6,182 bases of DNA, taken from contig CALAVD010000545.1 in assembly GCA_937892085.1 (NCBI GenBank), positions 1-6,182 on the forward strand, given 5' to 3'. Under the pieces are notes generated by a model that was not told the origin of the DNA, did no database searches, and saw only the letters and a list, made by a program, of their open reading frames with translations. A program made the position numbers and the translations under genes. This document shows, in pieces, positions 4,884-6,182 of the stretch (positions are counted from its first letter, which is position 1; every line of letters begins with the position of its first letter). Source of the stretch: an uncultured Prevotellaceae bacterium (GTDB lineage: Bacteria; Bacteroidota; Bacteroidia; Bacteroidales; Muribaculaceae).

Positions 4884-6182
4884 ATGACAAACGAAGAAAT
4901 TAGAGAAATCGAAGAACAAGAGGAGAAAAAGTATTCGGCGCACAATATTCAAGTGCTTGAAGGTCTTGAAGCGGTGCGCAAGCGCCCAGCGATGTACATA
5001 GGCGACACAAGTGTTAAGGGCTTGCATCACCTTGTTAGTGAAGTTGTGGATAACTCTATTGACGAGGCATTGGCAGGCTTCTGCGACACTATCAATGTTA
5101 CTATCACCGAGGATAATTCTATTATAGTGCAAGACAACGGCCGCGGTATTCCCGTCGATGAGCACGAGAAGCTGCACAAGAGTGCTCTCGAGGTGGTGAT
5201 GACAGTGCTCCATGCCGGAGGTAAATTTGATAAAGGGTCTTACAAGGTGTCGGGCGGATTGCACGGCGTGGGTGTGAGCTGCGTGAACGCGTTGAGTGAT
5301 TACCTGCGTGCCGAGGTGCGCCGCGGCGGCAAGATTTACTGCCAGGAGTATGCCTACGGCAAGCCCACCAGCGAAGTGCACGTGATAGGTGACTGCGGAG
5401 ATGAGCACGGCACTACGGTGAAATTCCACCCCGATGCCCAAATCTTCACACAGACCACAGTGTATGAGTATCGCATTCTCGCCACCCGCCTCCGTGACCT
5501 CGCCTACCTCAATGCCGGCGTGAAGCTTATTCTCACTGACCTTCGTGAGAAGGACGAGGAAGGCAATCCTCACAGCGAGGAGTTCTTCAGCAGCACAGGT
5601 CTTGACGAGTTTGTGCGTTACATCGACGACGCCAAGGAGCCACTCATCAACGACGTTATCCACATCAGCACCAACAAGGGCGACATCCCTGTTGAGGTGG
5701 CTATGACCTACAACACTTCGTTTAACGAGAACATCTATTCGTTTGTCAACAACATCAACACCATTGAGGGCGGTACGCACCTCACCGGTTTCCGCCGCGG
5801 CTTGGGCTCAACACTCAAGAAATATGCCGAGGACAGCAAAATGCTCGAGAAAGTGAAGGTGGAAATCAAGCCCGAGGACTTCCGTCAGGGGCTCACCGCC
5901 GTGATTTCGGTTAAGGTGCTTGAGCCGCAGTTTGAGGGCCAGACCAAGCAAAAGCTCGGCAATTCTGAAGCCCGCACCGCGGTGGAGTCCATTGTGGGCG
6001 ATAAGCTGGTCTATTTCCTGGAGCAGAATCCCCAGGTGGCAAAGGCCATCTGCGATAAGGCACTGCTCGCGCAGAAGGCCCGTGAAAACGCGCGGAAGGC
6101 CCGTGACAACGTGCGCCGGGCAAACGCGTTAGACAATTTCGGCCTGCCCGGCAAGCTTGCCGACTGCTCCGAGAGGGATCCC
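4884..6182 (+). CDS. gyrB: DNA gyrase subunit B, N-terminal 433 residues (cut by right edge)
   Basis: GyrB supplies the ATPase of DNA gyrase, which pairs with GyrA to introduce negative supercoils. The visible part covers the GHKL ATPase domain and the transducer domain, ending at the start of the TOPRIM region (PGKLADCSERDP, 422-433). Key residues are present: catalytic E53 and Mg-binding N57 in EVVDNSIDEA, D84 in QDNGRGIP, the glycine-rich ATP lid KVSGGLHGVGVS (121-132), and the QTK loop (353-355) that contacts the ATP gamma-phosphate. The transducer motif INTIEGGTHLTGF (291-303) is clear. The pattern fits GyrB rather than ParE, with the Bacteroidetes-style opening VLEGLEAVRKRPAMYIGD. The N-terminal extension of about 15 residues is Glu-rich. 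The start at 4884 is the only early ATG. No frameshift or odd residue was seen. The antisense open frame at 4878-5780 is a shadow. Confidence 0.97.
   Translation, partial: MTNEEIREIEEQEEKKYSAHNIQVLEGLEAVRKRPAMYIGDTSVKGLHHLVSEVVDNSIDEALAGFCDTINVTITEDNSIIVQDNGRGIPVDEHEKLHKSALEVVMTVLHAGGKFDKGSYKVSGGLHGVGVSCVNALSDYLRAEVRRGGKIYCQEYAYGKPTSEVHVIGDCGDEHGTTVKFHPDAQIFTQTTVYEYRILATRLRDLAYLNAGVKLILTDLREKDEEGNPHSEEFFSSTGLDEFVRYIDDAKEPLINDVIHISTNKGDIPVEVAMTYNTSFNENIYSFVNNINTIEGGTHLTGFRRGLGSTLKKYAEDSKMLEKVKVEIKPEDFRQGLTAVISVKVLEPQFEGQTKQKLGNSEARTAVESIVGDKLVYFLEQNPQVAKAICDKALLAQKARENARKARDNVRRANALDNFGLPGKLADCSERDP

Noticed and set aside
4878..5780. 300-codon minus-strand open frame inside gyrB
   Set aside because: Long antisense frames are common opposite GC-biased conserved genes; gyrB on the plus strand is unmistakable.
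5911..6132. Short open frames on both strands near the right end
   Set aside because: Both lie within the gyrB transducer region and are out of its frame.

Overview
The window looks like chromosomal DNA of a gut-type member of the order Bacteroidales (Bacteroidota), possibly Muribaculaceae or a relative. Three things support this: a Bacteroidetes-style GyrB N-terminal half, a DUF6377-type membrane regulator, and promoters that fit the Bacteroidetes -33/-7 pattern (TTTG, 19-21 nt, TAnnTTTG) with no Shine-Dalgarno sequences. Coding regions have moderate GC and the gaps between genes are very AT-rich. All family assignments are from memory of sequence patterns; no search was run.

Layout. (1) 1-1045, minus strand: the N-terminal 348 residues of a secreted protein, cut by the left edge, with a jelly-roll-like region and then a possible carbohydrate-binding module. 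(2) 1046-1629: a divergent AT-rich intergenic region. It holds a promoter for the secreted protein and, next to the right-hand gene, a consensus promoter overlaid by three copies of a 15-bp near-palindrome. (3) 1630-2877, plus strand: a 415-residue fusion of a von Willebrand factor A (VWA) domain with an intact MIDAS metal site and a C-terminal macro-like domain of the A1S_2505-type phage-associated family. (4) 2878-3039: a convergent gap with a tandem heptamer tract (G-rich on the minus strand) and a strong hairpin terminator. (5) 3040-4674, minus strand: a complete DUF6377-type regulator with signal sequence, helical-repeat sensor region, transmembrane helix, coiled coil and C-terminal HTH. 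(6) 4675-4883: a second divergent intergenic region with a promoter for each neighbour. (7) 4884-6182, plus strand: gyrB, the first 433 codons, cut by the right edge.

The genes do not form one operon: each appears to have its own promoter and directions alternate (minus, plus, minus, plus). Three of them look like ordinary Bacteroidales genes. The part most worth following up is the VWA-macro fusion with its three-operator promoter. It looks like a single-gene, tightly regulated module that may act on ADP-ribose or NAD+-derived signals, in line with the phage- and NAD-linked contexts known for this macro-like family. That role is inference. A second point is the DUF6377 gene, whose only good promoter would start transcription at or next to the start codon, suggesting a leaderless mRNA.
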